DNA of 64,000 nt from Siderastrea siderea (taxonomy: Eukaryota; Cnidaria; Anthozoa; Scleractinia; Rhizangiidae), in NCBI GenBank assembly GCA_964030785.1, contig OZ034977.1, positions 26,625,652-26,689,651 on the forward strand, read 5' to 3'. The position numbers were made by a program, and so were the translations under genes. Below, piece after piece: positions 39,879-48,555 of the stretch. The notes below the pieces were generated by a model. The model saw only the letters and a program-made list of their open reading frames with translations, made no database searches and was not told the DNA's origin. Every line of letters starts with the position of its first letter. The stretch's first letter is position 1.

Positions 39879-40148
39879 AGTAGTAAAGGTTGTCTATATG
39901 GATCCCTAGGCCTCGTTTTGATGTTAGGATGACGTCATGACCGGAACCGGAAGTCACGTGTTTTTATGATGGGAAACCGCTGACCAGTGAGGGACAAAGG
40001 GATTGCGGGCTCATGCAACCGGAAGTCACGTGTTTTTGAATGGGAAACCGCTGACGAGTAGGGAAAATGGATCGTGGGCTCAAGGTGAAGTAAAACCGCT
40101 GAGAAACGCGGGCTCAAAGTCCAAAGTCCAATTTGTGCGGCGGGGGTA
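39879..40148 (+). repeat. left terminal inverted repeat, 270 bp
   Basis: It matches the complement of 61913-62182 with three mismatches. Inside is a 72-bp sub-repeat: AACCGGAAGTCACGTGTTTTT occurs at 39945 and 40017, and a third shorter unit (ACCGCTGAGAAACGCGGGCTCA) lies near 40096. The termini should be the substrates for integrase and for protein-primed replication. Confidence 0.96.
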
Positions 40149-40283
40149 ATCCTTGACTAAAAAAAAACAAGAAAATAAAAAAAACAAATAATTTATTGTC
40201 ATACTTTTTTTCACAATAAGTGAGAAAAAAAATAAGGGTTCCATGATGAGTATTCCTTTGAGTTCCTATTAGTTCCTATTGTC

Positions 40284-43200
40284 TCACTGGTATCCGTAGG
40301 GGAAGGTCTGGAAGGTGACAGGATCCACGACTCTCTTGTCGTACACCAGCTGGTAACGTTTGTAATCGGGGAAGGTGAATAGTTGGTAGTGTTTGGGATC
40401 GCGCACGATCTGGTAGGTCTTGATGACTTGGGTTTGGCGGGGTTTGAGGAGGGGCTTTTGTATTTCGTCCAGGATATTCTGACGCATGATGTGGTAGTTG
40501 AGTTGGGTTTTGCCTTCCCAGTTGAGGCGGAAACCCCGCACTTTACACTCCACGTGACCATTCTGGGTTTGGTACCCATAGTTCTTGGGACCACCTGACA
40601 CAAATTCCACAATGAAATCGTTGCCTTTTAATTCACTCGTAAAGTCCCCGAGGTAATTCCCCAAGGTCGGGTCGTCTTGTCCGTCGTCTGTGTAATAGAT
40701 GACGGAGTCGGTGTCATAGTAGAGGACTCTTTCCCCCAGCTTCTCTAAGGCGGCATACAGTCGGAGTCGGGCCCAACAGGTAGTGAAACAGGCTACAAAG
40801 ATGTTGAGGTTGGGTGAGACAGGGATGTCTTCGTCTTGGTAGGTGTAATGAACCTCCACCATGTCCTCGTTAATGACAGAGACATGTTTTACTTCCACAG
40901 TACCTGTATTTAGGAAACGGTGGAAGGCTTGAGGGTCATCAAACGTTTGGACTTGGGTTTTGTTAAGACGTTGTCCAAACTTGCCCCACATGGAATTGAG
41001 CATCATCTTGGCTAGGGTACGCAGGCCCGGGTTGTATTCGATTTTGTTATACTCCAATTGGATGCCTTCATGGTCGTAATAATCTTGGAGGTACCTTTGT
41101 TTGGCTTCCTCAGTGTCTACTCCGGCAGGCCACCCACTGGCTTCTTGCTTGATTTTCAACCACGTGTTGACGTAATCGCGGAACAGTCCTTCACACGTTG
41201 CGTAAAAATGGCAAACCTCATAGATGTACAGGACTTCGTACCCGAGCTCGACGGCTTTGTTTAATTCTGGACTACACCATGTTCCAGTCAGGGCCCGCTG
41301 TTCGTCCGTGTGCACACATTCTGCGCATCTCTCTAATGGTCTTTTGGGCATCTCTTCTTCCACACAGGCGGCACAGAGAGGAAAAAGGAGTTTTCCCTCA
41401 TGACGGTAAGGGAGGACAGGATGGTAGAGGTGACGGGGAGGAAGGACTTGACATTTGATCAGGCCAAAGTAGGGGGTGATATCCGTGTGACCAGGGTTTG
41501 AGAAGAAGCTAGGATGTCCTTTGGGGTAAACACAGGTCTTGTTCACCCAGGGGTACAAGGAGGTCACATCGATGTAATGGATCTTTTGAGTGGGGGTGAC
41601 ATGATGGTACAGCTTGACAGCGTTGGTACGACCCCCGCAGAAGGCGTCGCGGGGGTTCAAGGGTTCTGTGAATTGAAGGGTAGCCACAAAAGTACGGATC
41701 TCGGGTGAGGTGTCTTTGAGACGGGACCAATCACATTCCCACATTTCTATGACATGGTATCCGAGCTCTCTTAACTGTTGGGTCCTTTGTTGGGTGGTCT
41801 CGTAGACATCTTGCATGGTTCGATCATAGTGGCGGAGATGGCTTTCGTGACGAATGGGGTAACAGCGAGGACATCCGTGCCAGAAACACCCATGAAATTC
41901 GTAGACGGTGTTGGTAGTGAAATCGAAACCGTCGACATGGAAGTCGGTGCCGGGGATGCGATACTCGCCGCCCTTGCCCACATGTTGAACGAAATAACAC
42001 TGATTGGGATGCGGTCGATTGAACAACTGTTGGTCCAGGACTTGCTCACGCCGTTGGTTATCGCACCAGGTTAACCACTCACGACCCACTCGGGATTGGT
42101 TGATGCGATTGTACCATCCTCGGACGGGTTCACTGGCAATGCTGTTGGGGATCATGCGATTCATCCGTAAATCGCGGTTACAAGCAGAGGCAATGGTGAT
42201 GTGGTCGAAGGGGTTGAAGCCCGTCAGCGTTTCAAACAATCGTTTGAATGTCAAGCATCCTTCTTTCAAGAGACGTACATCGGATTTGCAGTAGTGGACC
42301 AGTTCTTTGCGGAAGTCAAAGACTTTGTCGCGTTGGTCTTGATGCCAGGTTTCCAAGGCTTGCTTGCCTTCGGGTGACATGGTTTCGGGCATGTAGTAAT
42401 CGAGGGCCGGGAAGGGTCCTACGTAGTTTTGATGGTCTGGATGATTGAACTTGTGGGGGAAGCACCCTTTGCAGGCATCTGTCAATCCAAAGGTTTTGGG
42501 AAACGCGGACAGAGGCATCTGGAAGAAACTCATGGAATCAATGAATCGGATGCGATCGTGTTGGACTTGCAAGAGTTTACACCCGTTCCGGAGTTGTTGA
42601 ACGATCCGGTTGTCACCATAGTATTGATGAATGATAAAGTAGCCATCGTACCCTTGGAAGTTATGGGCTAACACATTGACTTGGCGGGTATCGTTGAGTG
42701 TCAAGGTATCCAACCATTCGAGAAAATCTCGGACGCAATGGTTGCCAGGGAAACACACGGGATGATCGTCGTCTTCGGTTTCGGCCACGACAAGATTAGC
42801 GATGTGTTGTTCCTGGGGTTGCATGGCTTCAATATCAAAAAAGACATGCAAGGGTGGCAGCTCGTCCTCCTCCTCCTCGGGTGTGGCATCCACACCCGCC
42901 CTACGTTTAGCGCGTGGTCCTCCAGACCGTTTCCTTTTCTTGTCTTGAGGTTTGGGGGCTGTTTGGATGAAACATCGATGGGTTTCACCGTCCACATATT
43001 CATGACAGGAGGGACAATCAATATACCCACATTGATGTTTTTCAGTCTTGTCTAATCCTACTTCCTGCTTGCCACAGGAAGACCAGCGACGGCGCCGAAA
43101 GCAGACGGAGGAATCTAGGTTGGTCACGGGTTTGCCGGCGTGGTCCTTGACGAGATGCATTTGGAAACAGGTGTCTCCAAAAAAGTCCCGATGACATTGT

Positions 43201-44453
43201 TGGCAACGTTGGGTGGCTTTCTGGCCTCGAGGGTAAGCCTCCAGGAAATCAGTGCACTCTTTCTGCCGACAGGCTCCGCACAACTTTTTCTTGGTGCATC
43301 GATGCTTTCCCTCATTTTCATAGGGTTTCCAACAGTGGGCACAGACATAACTGGACGCGAAAAATCCGGGTAAACGGGTAATGACATCATAATGGCCTTT
43401 CTCGTGCAACAGGATGAGTTGTTTGTCTTGAAGGGGACCAAAGGTCGTGATGTGAAAAGATCGCTGAGCATCCACCAACAGGATCTGGTAACCGGTCAGG
43501 GAAGGAGTGGTACTGAATTGGGTCAAGGCATCATAGCCACAAGGGCCGAAGGGCACGTTGGCCTCGTGATGAAGCAAGAGAGCCATTTCTTTTTGGAGGG
43601 ATTTTCCTAGGCGAATGCTGTTCCATTTCGGGTGCTGGTCCACTCTGGCCTTGGCGGTGACGAGGGCTCTAGCGCAACAGAGTTGGTCGTCATTTTGGAT
43701 CTGGATAATGGAACGTTTCTGGCCTATTAAATTTCGGAGAGGTTGATGCCCGGGTTTCTCCTGGCGTCGGCGGCCGGTTCCTTGAGGAGCATGATGGACT
43801 TGAGTAATGGATACTTGAAAGGAGTCGTCCATTTCAAATTGTTCATTGCTATTCAAGGCTTGTGCTAAACGGTGGAACAAAGCCTCGACACGGTCCCCGC
43901 CTTGACGCCATTCACCAGCACGTAATCCCCAGCCCTGAAAATTATTATGGAGTCTGTTGGATGCGATGGTAAAGTAGAGGCGATCTTGATCGTGGAGGGC
44001 AGGTGTGGTGGTGGTCAACACTTGATTCACCGCTCGACGTAACCCCTCTTGGAGAGCTTGGGTGATGTTTTGACCTGGAATCAAGTTGCCCCTTTGGCGT
44101 AACTGGGTATTGAAATGACGTTCACGTACTCCCAGACGGCTGCTCAAACGGTCGACATAGGGTTGGAGTTCAAACTCGAAGACACCCTCCGTATTGGCAT
44201 CCAAACCTCCACCAGTTTGTTGAAGGAGATGGGTTTGAAAGGCACGTTGGCGTTCGAAGTCATCTAAGGCCTCTTGACAAATGTCATCACTGTCCGCCAT
44301 CTCTTCGGTGCATAACAAAGGTTCATCAGGGGAATTCGCTGCCGTCTCTTCTTCTGGCTCTGAATCGGACATCTCTAGACCAAGTAATGACATGATCTCA
44401 CGTGTAGCGAGGCCACTAGGCCCCGCTTCGTCCTCCTCTTGGCGAGAGGACAT
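40284..44453 (-). CDS. protein-primed family B DNA polymerase (PolB)
   Basis: 1389 aa. Replicates the element's linear DNA from a terminal protein primer. The 3'-5' exonuclease motifs are FFDIEAM (about residue 540), NFQGYDGYF (about 598) and YCKSDVRLL (about 723). Polymerase motifs are DVTSLYP (about 966), LNSMWGKFG (about 1156) and YYDTDSV (about 1250). Between exonuclease and polymerase lies the EFHGCFWHGCPRC segment that Polinton polymerases share with linear-plasmid enzymes. The N-terminal 350 residues form a Polinton-type extension followed by cysteine pairs (CAHC, CGAC, residues 370-480) that probably bind zinc. ATG at 44453; a CATAAAAA box sits 35-40 bp upstream. The stop is 136 bp from the left TIR, and AATAAA lies on the minus strand near 40195. 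Intact. Confidence 0.97.
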   Translation of the reverse strand: MSSRQEEDEAGPSGLATREIMSLLGLEMSDSEPEEETAANSPDEPLLCTEEMADSDDICQEALDDFERQRAFQTHLLQQTGGGLDANTEGVFEFELQPYVDRLSSRLGVRERHFNTQLRQRGNLIPGQNITQALQEGLRRAVNQVLTTTTPALHDQDRLYFTIASNRLHNNFQGWGLRAGEWRQGGDRVEALFHRLAQALNSNEQFEMDDSFQVSITQVHHAPQGTGRRRQEKPGHQPLRNLIGQKRSIIQIQNDDQLCCARALVTAKARVDQHPKWNSIRLGKSLQKEMALLLHHEANVPFGPCGYDALTQFSTTPSLTGYQILLVDAQRSFHITTFGPLQDKQLILLHEKGHYDVITRLPGFFASSYVCAHCWKPYENEGKHRCTKKKLCGACRQKECTDFLEAYPRGQKATQRCQQCHRDFFGDTCFQMHLVKDHAGKPVTNLDSSVCFRRRRWSSCGKQEVGLDKTEKHQCGYIDCPSCHEYVDGETHRCFIQTAPKPQDKKRKRSGGPRAKRRAGVDATPEEEEDELPPLHVFFDIEAMQPQEQHIANLVVAETEDDDHPVCFPGNHCVRDFLEWLDTLTLNDTRQVNVLAHNFQGYDGYFIIHQYYGDNRIVQQLRNGCKLLQVQHDRIRFIDSMSFFQMPLSAFPKTFGLTDACKGCFPHKFNHPDHQNYVGPFPALDYYMPETMSPEGKQALETWHQDQRDKVFDFRKELVHYCKSDVRLLKEGCLTFKRLFETLTGFNPFDHITIASACNRDLRMNRMIPNSIASEPVRGWYNRINQSRVGREWLTWCDNQRREQVLDQQLFNRPHPNQCYFVQHVGKGGEYRIPGTDFHVDGFDFTTNTVYEFHGCFWHGCPRCYPIRHESHLRHYDRTMQDVYETTQQRTQQLRELGYHVIEMWECDWSRLKDTSPEIRTFVATLQFTEPLNPRDAFCGGRTNAVKLYHHVTPTQKIHYIDVTSLYPWVNKTCVYPKGHPSFFSNPGHTDITPYFGLIKCQVLPPRHLYHPVLPYRHEGKLLFPLCAACVEEEMPKRPLERCAECVHTDEQRALTGTWCSPELNKAVELGYEVLYIYEVCHFYATCEGLFRDYVNTWLKIKQEASGWPAGVDTEEAKQRYLQDYYDHEGIQLEYNKIEYNPGLRTLAKMMLNSMWGKFGQRLNKTQVQTFDDPQAFHRFLNTGTVEVKHVSVINEDMVEVHYTYQDEDIPVSPNLNIFVACFTTCWARLRLYAALEKLGERVLYYDTDSVIYYTDDGQDDPTLGNYLGDFTSELKGNDFIVEFVSGGPKNYGYQTQNGHVECKVRGFRLNWEGKTQLNYHIMRQNILDEIQKPLLKPRQTQVIKTYQIVRDPKHYQLFTFPDYKRYQLVYDKRVVDPVTFQTFPYGYQ

Positions 44454-44691
44454 GATCAGATGAACTCACTGGAGATCGGGGCTCTGTTTTTATGGAGAAC
44501 CAAAATGTCACGTGGGAGGGGAAGGAGCCAATCACTAAACAGGGTGCCCCCCTGAGAGGGGGTGCCCTAGGGAGGGGTGGGACGAGGTGGGGGGACCCCC
44601 CTCCCCCCTCTCTAGTTGGGGTCCATGGTGCATCACGGGAACGAATGAGAGACTATAAAACAGATCGACCCTCGAGGTGAGTCATCTCAAA
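44454..44691. promoter_or_regulatory. divergent promoter, PolB / plus-strand cassette
   Basis: Toward PolB there is a CATAAAAA box (44487-44494, minus). Toward the plus gene there is TATAAAA (44654-44660), 32 bp before the ATG. Between them lie an E-box CACGTG (44509-44514), a CCAAT box (44527), a palindromic GGGGGGACCCCCC block (about 44589-44601, matching a kappa-B-like pattern) and CCATGGTGCAT (44623). A strong splice donor GAG/GTGAGT follows at 44674-44682. The same module occurs inverted at 59634-59887. Confidence 0.7.
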
Positions 44692-45099
44692 ATGGACTCT
44701 GGCCATGAGAAGCTGCTCGAAGCATTTGAAGAATTCGAATTAGATTTAGAAGTGGAGGACATCTTGGAGAAAGTCAAGAGGGAGGTGCTGTTGAAGGAGG
44801 AAAACTTTACTGAGTTTGCAGAAAGGTTAAAATAACTGGAACCCGAAAAAGTAGAGGCCCAGAGAAGACGAGCAGAACAGGCGGCTCCTTTTCACCAACG
44901 GTGCTACCCCCAATTGACCTGCGATTGGTTCATCGAGGGTCTCGACTATTGTTGTGAGTACTGGCGGTACCAGTTCAAGAGGCCACTCACACCTCCCCCA
45001 GCACCGCCACCATCGCCCGATGTCCAGCGAAAGAGAGCCTCGGCCCCGCAGCCACCGTCACAGACCCCCAGTCAACTACTACCAAAGCGACGACGATGA
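44692..45099 (+). pseudogene. accessory ORF split by an in-frame stop
   Basis: The ATG at 44692 opens a 47-codon acidic, helical frame (MDSGHEKLLEAFEEF...) that ends at TAA 44833-44835. The same frame then stays open to 45099. That second part contains a Cys/aromatic segment (LTCDWFIEGLDYCCEYW) and a Pro-rich basic tail. It may be a broken gene, a readthrough product, or the exon of a spliced early transcript: GTGAGT donors lie at 44677 and 44954. The 3' part overlaps the next gene in another frame. Position and acidic nature recall small-DNA-virus early regulators, but no family is recognised. Confidence 0.45.
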
Positions 45100-45943
45100 C
45101 GACTACACCGACCCCCACGACACCGACGACGACTATGACCCCCACGACGACGACGACGACGACTACGAACTGGTAGTCCTCAGGGCTAAACAAGCACGCG
45201 ACATGGCCAAAAGTGCACGCTACCGGGCCGAACACCCAGAGAAAGTGGCCGCCTCCAAAAAAAAGTACCGAGAAACACATCGAGAGTTCCAAGCGGAGAC
45301 CCAAAGGCTCTACCGGGAAAGTCGCCTAACCCGCAAGGCGGAGAACAGAAAGCGCTACCAGGAAAGGCATCCAGACCGTGTGGCGGAGTCCCATAAGCGC
45401 TACAGGGAAAGACATCGAGCCCGCGTGGCGGAGGCCCAAAGGCGTTACCGGGAAAGACATCCAGAGCGTGTGGCGGAGGCCCAAAAGCGTTACAATAAAA
45501 AGCGTCGGGAACGGTACCACAATGAAAAAAAGAGAACTCGAGAGAAATTGAAGGCTTTAGGACCTTTGACACTCACCATCCCCCTTACGGATTATTTGAA
45601 ATCCGTTCCTGTGACGACGTATGTGAAAACCTTTTGTGACTCGCTGGAATCTGTGGATACAAACGTAGCGCCCACGGAATCCTTTCTTCAACTCCTTGAG
45701 GAGGAGGACTCTCATACTCTCCTTGATTTGGATTCGGGGACCATGCAAGTCGCGGGCCCCCCTGATTGGGAGAACCTTTCGTGTTTGCAGGACTTATTGA
45801 AAGACATGTCACCCGATGATTGGCAGCAGGTCATGGATGATGTGGAGGACTTTGATGTGGAGGCAATGCTGCCCCCTGAAGACCTCGTTCATGACATGTC
45901 ATCCGACGAGGGCGTGGATTTGATGTATGATTTGGTGTCTTAA
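45020..45943 (+). CDS. repeat-containing basic/acidic putative regulator
   Basis: The first ATG of this frame is at 45020, giving 307 aa; upstream extension would need splicing. After an Asp/His-rich tract (45085-45168) come six 15-residue (45-bp) units of the form YRERHPERVAEAQKR starting at 45221, 45266, 45311, 45356, 45401 and 45446, then a Lys/Arg-rich block. The C-terminal 130 residues are strongly acidic with hydrophobic clusters (LLDLDSG, WENLSCLQDLL), like an activation domain. Inference: a DNA-binding transcription regulator. Similar Tyr/basic 15-residue repeats are common in cnidarian proteins of unknown role. No homologous family of known function is recognised. Confidence 0.6.
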   Translation: MSSEREPRPRSHRHRPPVNYYQSDDDDDYTDPHDTDDDYDPHDDDDDDYELVVLRAKQARDMAKSARYRAEHPEKVAASKKKYRETHREFQAETQRLYRESRLTRKAENRKRYQERHPDRVAESHKRYRERHRARVAEAQRRYRERHPERVAEAQKRYNKKRRERYHNEKKRTREKLKALGPLTLTIPLTDYLKSVPVTTYVKTFCDSLESVDTNVAPTESFLQLLEEEDSHTLLDLDSGTMQVAGPPDWENLSCLQDLLKDMSPDDWQQVMDDVEDFDVEAMLPPEDLVHDMSSDEGVDLMYDLVS

Positions 45944-46186
45944 CCCTCGTCTCAGTATTTTGGCAGAACATTCGTCTTTGACAACTCATGAACCAATGAG
46001 ACAGTGACATTGTTTTTATTTTATCAAAAAAAAACACGTGGATCATTTTGACTACACTACAATGGAATCATTTTGTCTCCAAATGTGGTTGACACTACAT
46101 CTTGTTTGAGACAGTACAACGAACCAATGTGACATTTTTTCATTTTTTATTTTTACTCAACATGTAACTGGGGGTGTTATTAAATT
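45944..46186. other. convergent 3' region
   Basis: A non-coding gap between the plus-strand regulator and the minus-strand PLA2-like gene. It contains two diverged copies of AACCAATGxGACAxTxACATTGTTTTTATTTTA (near 45990 and 46120). No gene seen. Confidence 0.5.
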
Positions 46187-46543
46187 TTACAATTTTAAAC
46201 GTTTCTTGGCTTGCATGATTTTCTTGACCACCCGTTCCGTCTTGTTTTTCTTGCCGGGTAATCGATCAATGGCTTGGATCATCTTCGTATCGGCTTTCCA
46301 TTTATCTTGCAAATTCTTGGCACGACTGTAATCAATATCGTGTTGCTTAGCAATCTGGTCCAAACGATTGATCCCGGGATCCCCACGTTTCAGACGTTTA
46401 GCCAAATGGGTGCCAGGGCCCATGTACTGATAACCGGGCCAATGAAATTCTTTGCCAGTTTTCGCAATCCATTTTTGTACATCCAAGGCCCCTCCTCGTT
46501 GGGGGCGTTTCCGTTTAATACCCCTTCTCCTCTTGGTGGGCAT
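46187..46543 (-). CDS. PLA2-like (parvovirus VP1-type) virion protein
   Basis: 118 aa. A basic N-terminus with PQRGG (a likely protease site) is followed by a phospholipase A2-like core: the calcium-loop form YMGPGTHL at about residues 40-47 and the catalytic-helix form LDQIAKQHDIDY at about 61-72, containing the His-Asp pair. This is the compact PLA2 fold found in parvovirus VP1 and in adintoviruses, where it helps particles cross endosomal membranes during entry. The disulfide cysteines of secreted PLA2 are absent, as in parvoviruses. Enzymatic activity is inferred, not shown. Confidence 0.75.
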   Translation of the reverse strand: MPTKRRRGIKRKRPQRGGALDVQKWIAKTGKEFHWPGYQYMGPGTHLAKRLKRGDPGINRLDQIAKQHDIDYSRAKNLQDKWKADTKMIQAIDRLPGKKNKTERVVKKIMQAKKRLKL

Positions 46544-46545
46544 GT

Positions 46546-47217
46546 TTATTCACTGTCGTACTGCAAACGTCTCCGTCGGGGTGGTTTGCCTTTGGCCCAA
46601 TCTTCCCAACCGGGTAAGGGTTTCAATGCTTGCACTTCACGGGAGACTCCTTTGCCTTTGCCTTTGCCTTTACCTTTACCTTTGCCTTTCGCGGCACCAC
46701 TTTCGGTTAAATTTTTTTCCCAGGCCTTGCGTCGTTCTCGCGCGGCTTGTAAACGAGTTCGGATATCCCCTCGACTGGTAGAAGGTATCTCTTCTCCTCG
46801 ACTGGTAGAAGGTCTCTGTTCTCTCGTGCCTTCCCTGGTAGCAGGGGTAATGGTGGGTTTGGGAGCCGACGGACCTCCTTTTATCATGCGCTTCAACCAT
46901 TGTTCCACGGGTCCCGTCACCAAATCCCCGGCTTCTTCTTCCTCGCCTTCTTCGCCTGGTGGACCACCCGGGGCACCAACCCCCACCCCGCCGGGAAATT
47001 GACGAATGCGTTTGGTTAACTTGATTAATTCTTGACTCAATGGTTTGGTTTGAGCATTGACCAGGGCTGGGGGTAATTGGGGGTTGGCTAATAACACATG
47101 TTTTTTGGCGGCGAGCGTCGCCGCTTTGTTCAACAAGGCATTTTCGGTGAGTTCTCCTTTGTAATATTGAATGAGTTGTTGCAAGTCCTTTTGGGGAATC
47201 ATGTAGACCTCGTCCAT
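46546..47217 (-). CDS. conserved Polinton structural-region protein, Pro/Gly/Lys-rich
   Basis: 223 aa, stop 2 bp from the PLA2-like start codon. The N-terminal 90 residues are helical (VYMIPQKDLQQLIQYYKG, then LLNKAATLAAKKHVLLANP) and look conserved. The middle is Gly/Pro/Glu-rich, followed by a repeated PSTSRGEEIPSTSRG stretch, then a KG dipeptide repeat (KGKGKGKGKGKG) and a basic C-terminus. The low-complexity half resembles virion core or scaffolding proteins. Location among capsid genes suggests a virion role; function is unknown. Confidence 0.7.
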   Translation of the reverse strand: MDEVYMIPQKDLQQLIQYYKGELTENALLNKAATLAAKKHVLLANPQLPPALVNAQTKPLSQELIKLTKRIRQFPGGVGVGAPGGPPGEEGEEEEAGDLVTGPVEQWLKRMIKGGPSAPKPTITPATREGTREQRPSTSRGEEIPSTSRGDIRTRLQAARERRKAWEKNLTESGAAKGKGKGKGKGKGKGVSREVQALKPLPGWEDWAKGKPPRRRRLQYDSE

Positions 47218-47292
47218 GGTCGGGGCAAAAGGTCTTCCACTGCACGACAGATGTCACAACAGGTGATATTTATGCTTCCATGTCTTGACACG

Positions 47293-47610
47293 TTAACGAA
47301 CACATTGACATAACACTTCGTGAAGTCCTTGAAACAACCCTCGTCCTTTTTGTCGGACTAACCACTGACGACGTTTTTTGACGGAATGTCGACGACGCCC
47401 CAAATCACGTAGTACCTTTTTATAGGGTTGAAGTTTAGCCAGCATGGGTGGGGTCACAGGAATCTTGTTTTTTAAGAAGTTCAACACCAGTTCACTCACA
47501 GCATTGATTTGATCGGCATTGGCATGTTGTAACAACTCTTGACGTTTGGAACCATTGGCTTCTTGTAACATGGATCGTAAAAACGGCAATTGACGTCGAA
47601 GACGTTGCAT
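47293..47610 (-). CDS. conserved small helical Polinton protein
   Basis: 105 aa, rich in Leu, Lys and Arg, predicted all-helical: an N-terminal LRRQLPFLRSML segment, AVSELVLNFLKNKIPVTPP, then YKKVLRDLGRRRHSVKKRR and a C-terminal KGRGLFQGLHE. A protein with this layout is recurrent in animal Polintons and adintoviruses. Its role is undetermined; a DNA-associated or minor virion protein is plausible from charge. A CGTATAAAACG box lies about 50 bp upstream on the minus strand (near 47662). Confidence 0.7.
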   Translation of the reverse strand: MQRLRRQLPFLRSMLQEANGSKRQELLQHANADQINAVSELVLNFLKNKIPVTPPMLAKLQPYKKVLRDLGRRRHSVKKRRQWLVRQKGRGLFQGLHEVLCQCVR

Positions 47611-47613
47611 CCT

Positions 47614-47787
47614 TTATCGGTGACGACGACGATACCGTTGGTTGGCGTTTTGAATCGTGCGTTTTATACGTTTATCCGTTTCCAAGGCCACGGCTTTCCC
47701 CAATCCCACCATGGCGGGGACCAATAGATTTAAAAAACCACCTCGTTGACGACGTCGTCGTCGTCTTCTTCTCCTCAAGGATACCAT
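47614..47787 (-). CDS. pX-like basic peptide A (57 aa)
   Basis: A short frame with nine consecutive Arg after MVSL, then QRGG and an amphipathic segment (FLNLLVPAMVGLGKAVALE) and a basic tail. The layout (Arg run, RGG site, hydrophobic helix, basic end) matches the peptide at 52930-53121 and adenovirus pX/mu-type core peptides. The stop lies 4 bp before the next minus-strand ATG (47610), and the start overlaps the end of the upstream ORF. Small size means coding status is inferred. Confidence 0.55.
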   Translation of the reverse strand: MVSLRRRRRRRRRQRGGFLNLLVPAMVGLGKAVALETDKRIKRTIQNANQRYRRRHR

Positions 47788-47948
47788 GGACGGCTCGTCA
47801 ATAGACGTTGAAGGGCTTTGTTTTGTTTGATCACGTCTCGCGTCTCTTTATAGCCTTGACGGGTATTGCGTTTCAAATCTTGCCACCAACCCCCACCTTG
47901 TTGTCGTCGTTTCCTTTTTCTGCGTCGTCGTCGTCGTTGGACGGCCAT
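47775..47948 (-). CDS. pX-like basic peptide B (57 aa)
   Basis: Begins MAVQ followed by eleven Arg/Lys residues, then QQGGGWWQDLK and a helical basic segment ending RPWYP. It overlaps peptide A by 13 bp at its 3' end and the two-helix membrane-protein gene at its 5' end. The shared basic-GG architecture supports a virion core role, but it is short and partly overlapping. Confidence 0.45.
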   Translation of the reverse strand: MAVQRRRRRRKRKRRQQGGGWWQDLKRNTRQGYKETRDVIKQNKALQRLLTSRPWYP

Positions 47949-48553
47949 GGTTCTAAGAGTGTGGGACTGGGAGGGAGTGGCTTTTTATCTATCCAATAAT
48001 CTTTGGGTCTCAAGGGACGAGGACATCCGTCTACATAGCATAGGGCTTCCACGGGTTGGTACACAAAATGACCATGGTAATCTTGGAGACATCGTTTGGG
48101 TAATGGAGGGGTGAAATCCACAATGGTATCATCCAAGGTTTGCATCTTGATTAAAAATCGTTCCAGATCCTCCAAGGGAACACCACGCACATGGGTTTTC
48201 AATTCGGTCAAGGCTTTGGCATAGGTGGTAAAAGCAAATCGACTCATGGTCACTTTAAATCGGTATTGTTTAAAATCATTCCATCCTTTGACCACGGTCC
48301 CCACGGCCGCCAAACAGGCTACCAACGTACTGTTTTCCAATAGCGGACCCGCAATCATGCCTGCGGCCATCAGGAGTAATGCCATGCCATTGAACAAAGC
48401 ATTGATCCACTTGTAATGATTCAACATTTTTCGATAACACCACCATTGTTGATGATAAAAGGCATACAAGGAATCCATACGTTGTAATAATTCCGGAGGG
48501 AATCGAATACCATGATGTTTCGATCCATTCAATAACGACACAACGGTTTTCAT
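47873..48553 (-). CDS. two-TM SLATT-like membrane protein
   Basis: 226 aa from the ATG at 48553; the longer frame starts with GTG and is not preferred. A helical N-terminus (ELLQRMDSLYAFYHQQWW) and YRKMLNHYKWI lead into TM1 (about 50-70, ALLLMAAGMIAGPLL) and TM2 (about 75-92, LVACLAAVGTVVKGW), then a basic helix (YRFKVTMSRFAFTTYAKAL) and a Pro/Asp-rich cytoplasmic tail. Two close TM helices preceded by a Tyr/Trp-rich helix and followed by a Tyr-containing helix is the SLATT layout. SLATT proteins are effectors in nucleotide-signalling defence systems; here that link is inference only. The start overlaps the end of the Gly-rich gene closely, suggesting coupled expression. Confidence 0.65.
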   Translation of the reverse strand: MKTVVSLLNGSKHHGIRFPPELLQRMDSLYAFYHQQWWCYRKMLNHYKWINALFNGMALLLMAAGMIAGPLLENSTLVACLAAVGTVVKGWNDFKQYRFKVTMSRFAFTTYAKALTELKTHVRGVPLEDLERFLIKMQTLDDTIVDFTPPLPKRCLQDYHGHFVYQPVEALCYVDGCPRPLRPKDYWIDKKPLPPSPTLLEPWPSNDDDDAEKGNDDNKVGVGGKI

Positions 48554-48555
48554 CC

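Noticed and set aside
39935..40117. 60-aa ORF repeated at both ends of the Polinton (also 61944-62126)
   Set aside because: It lies entirely within the terminal inverted repeats and has no coding features; the duplication only reflects TIR symmetry.
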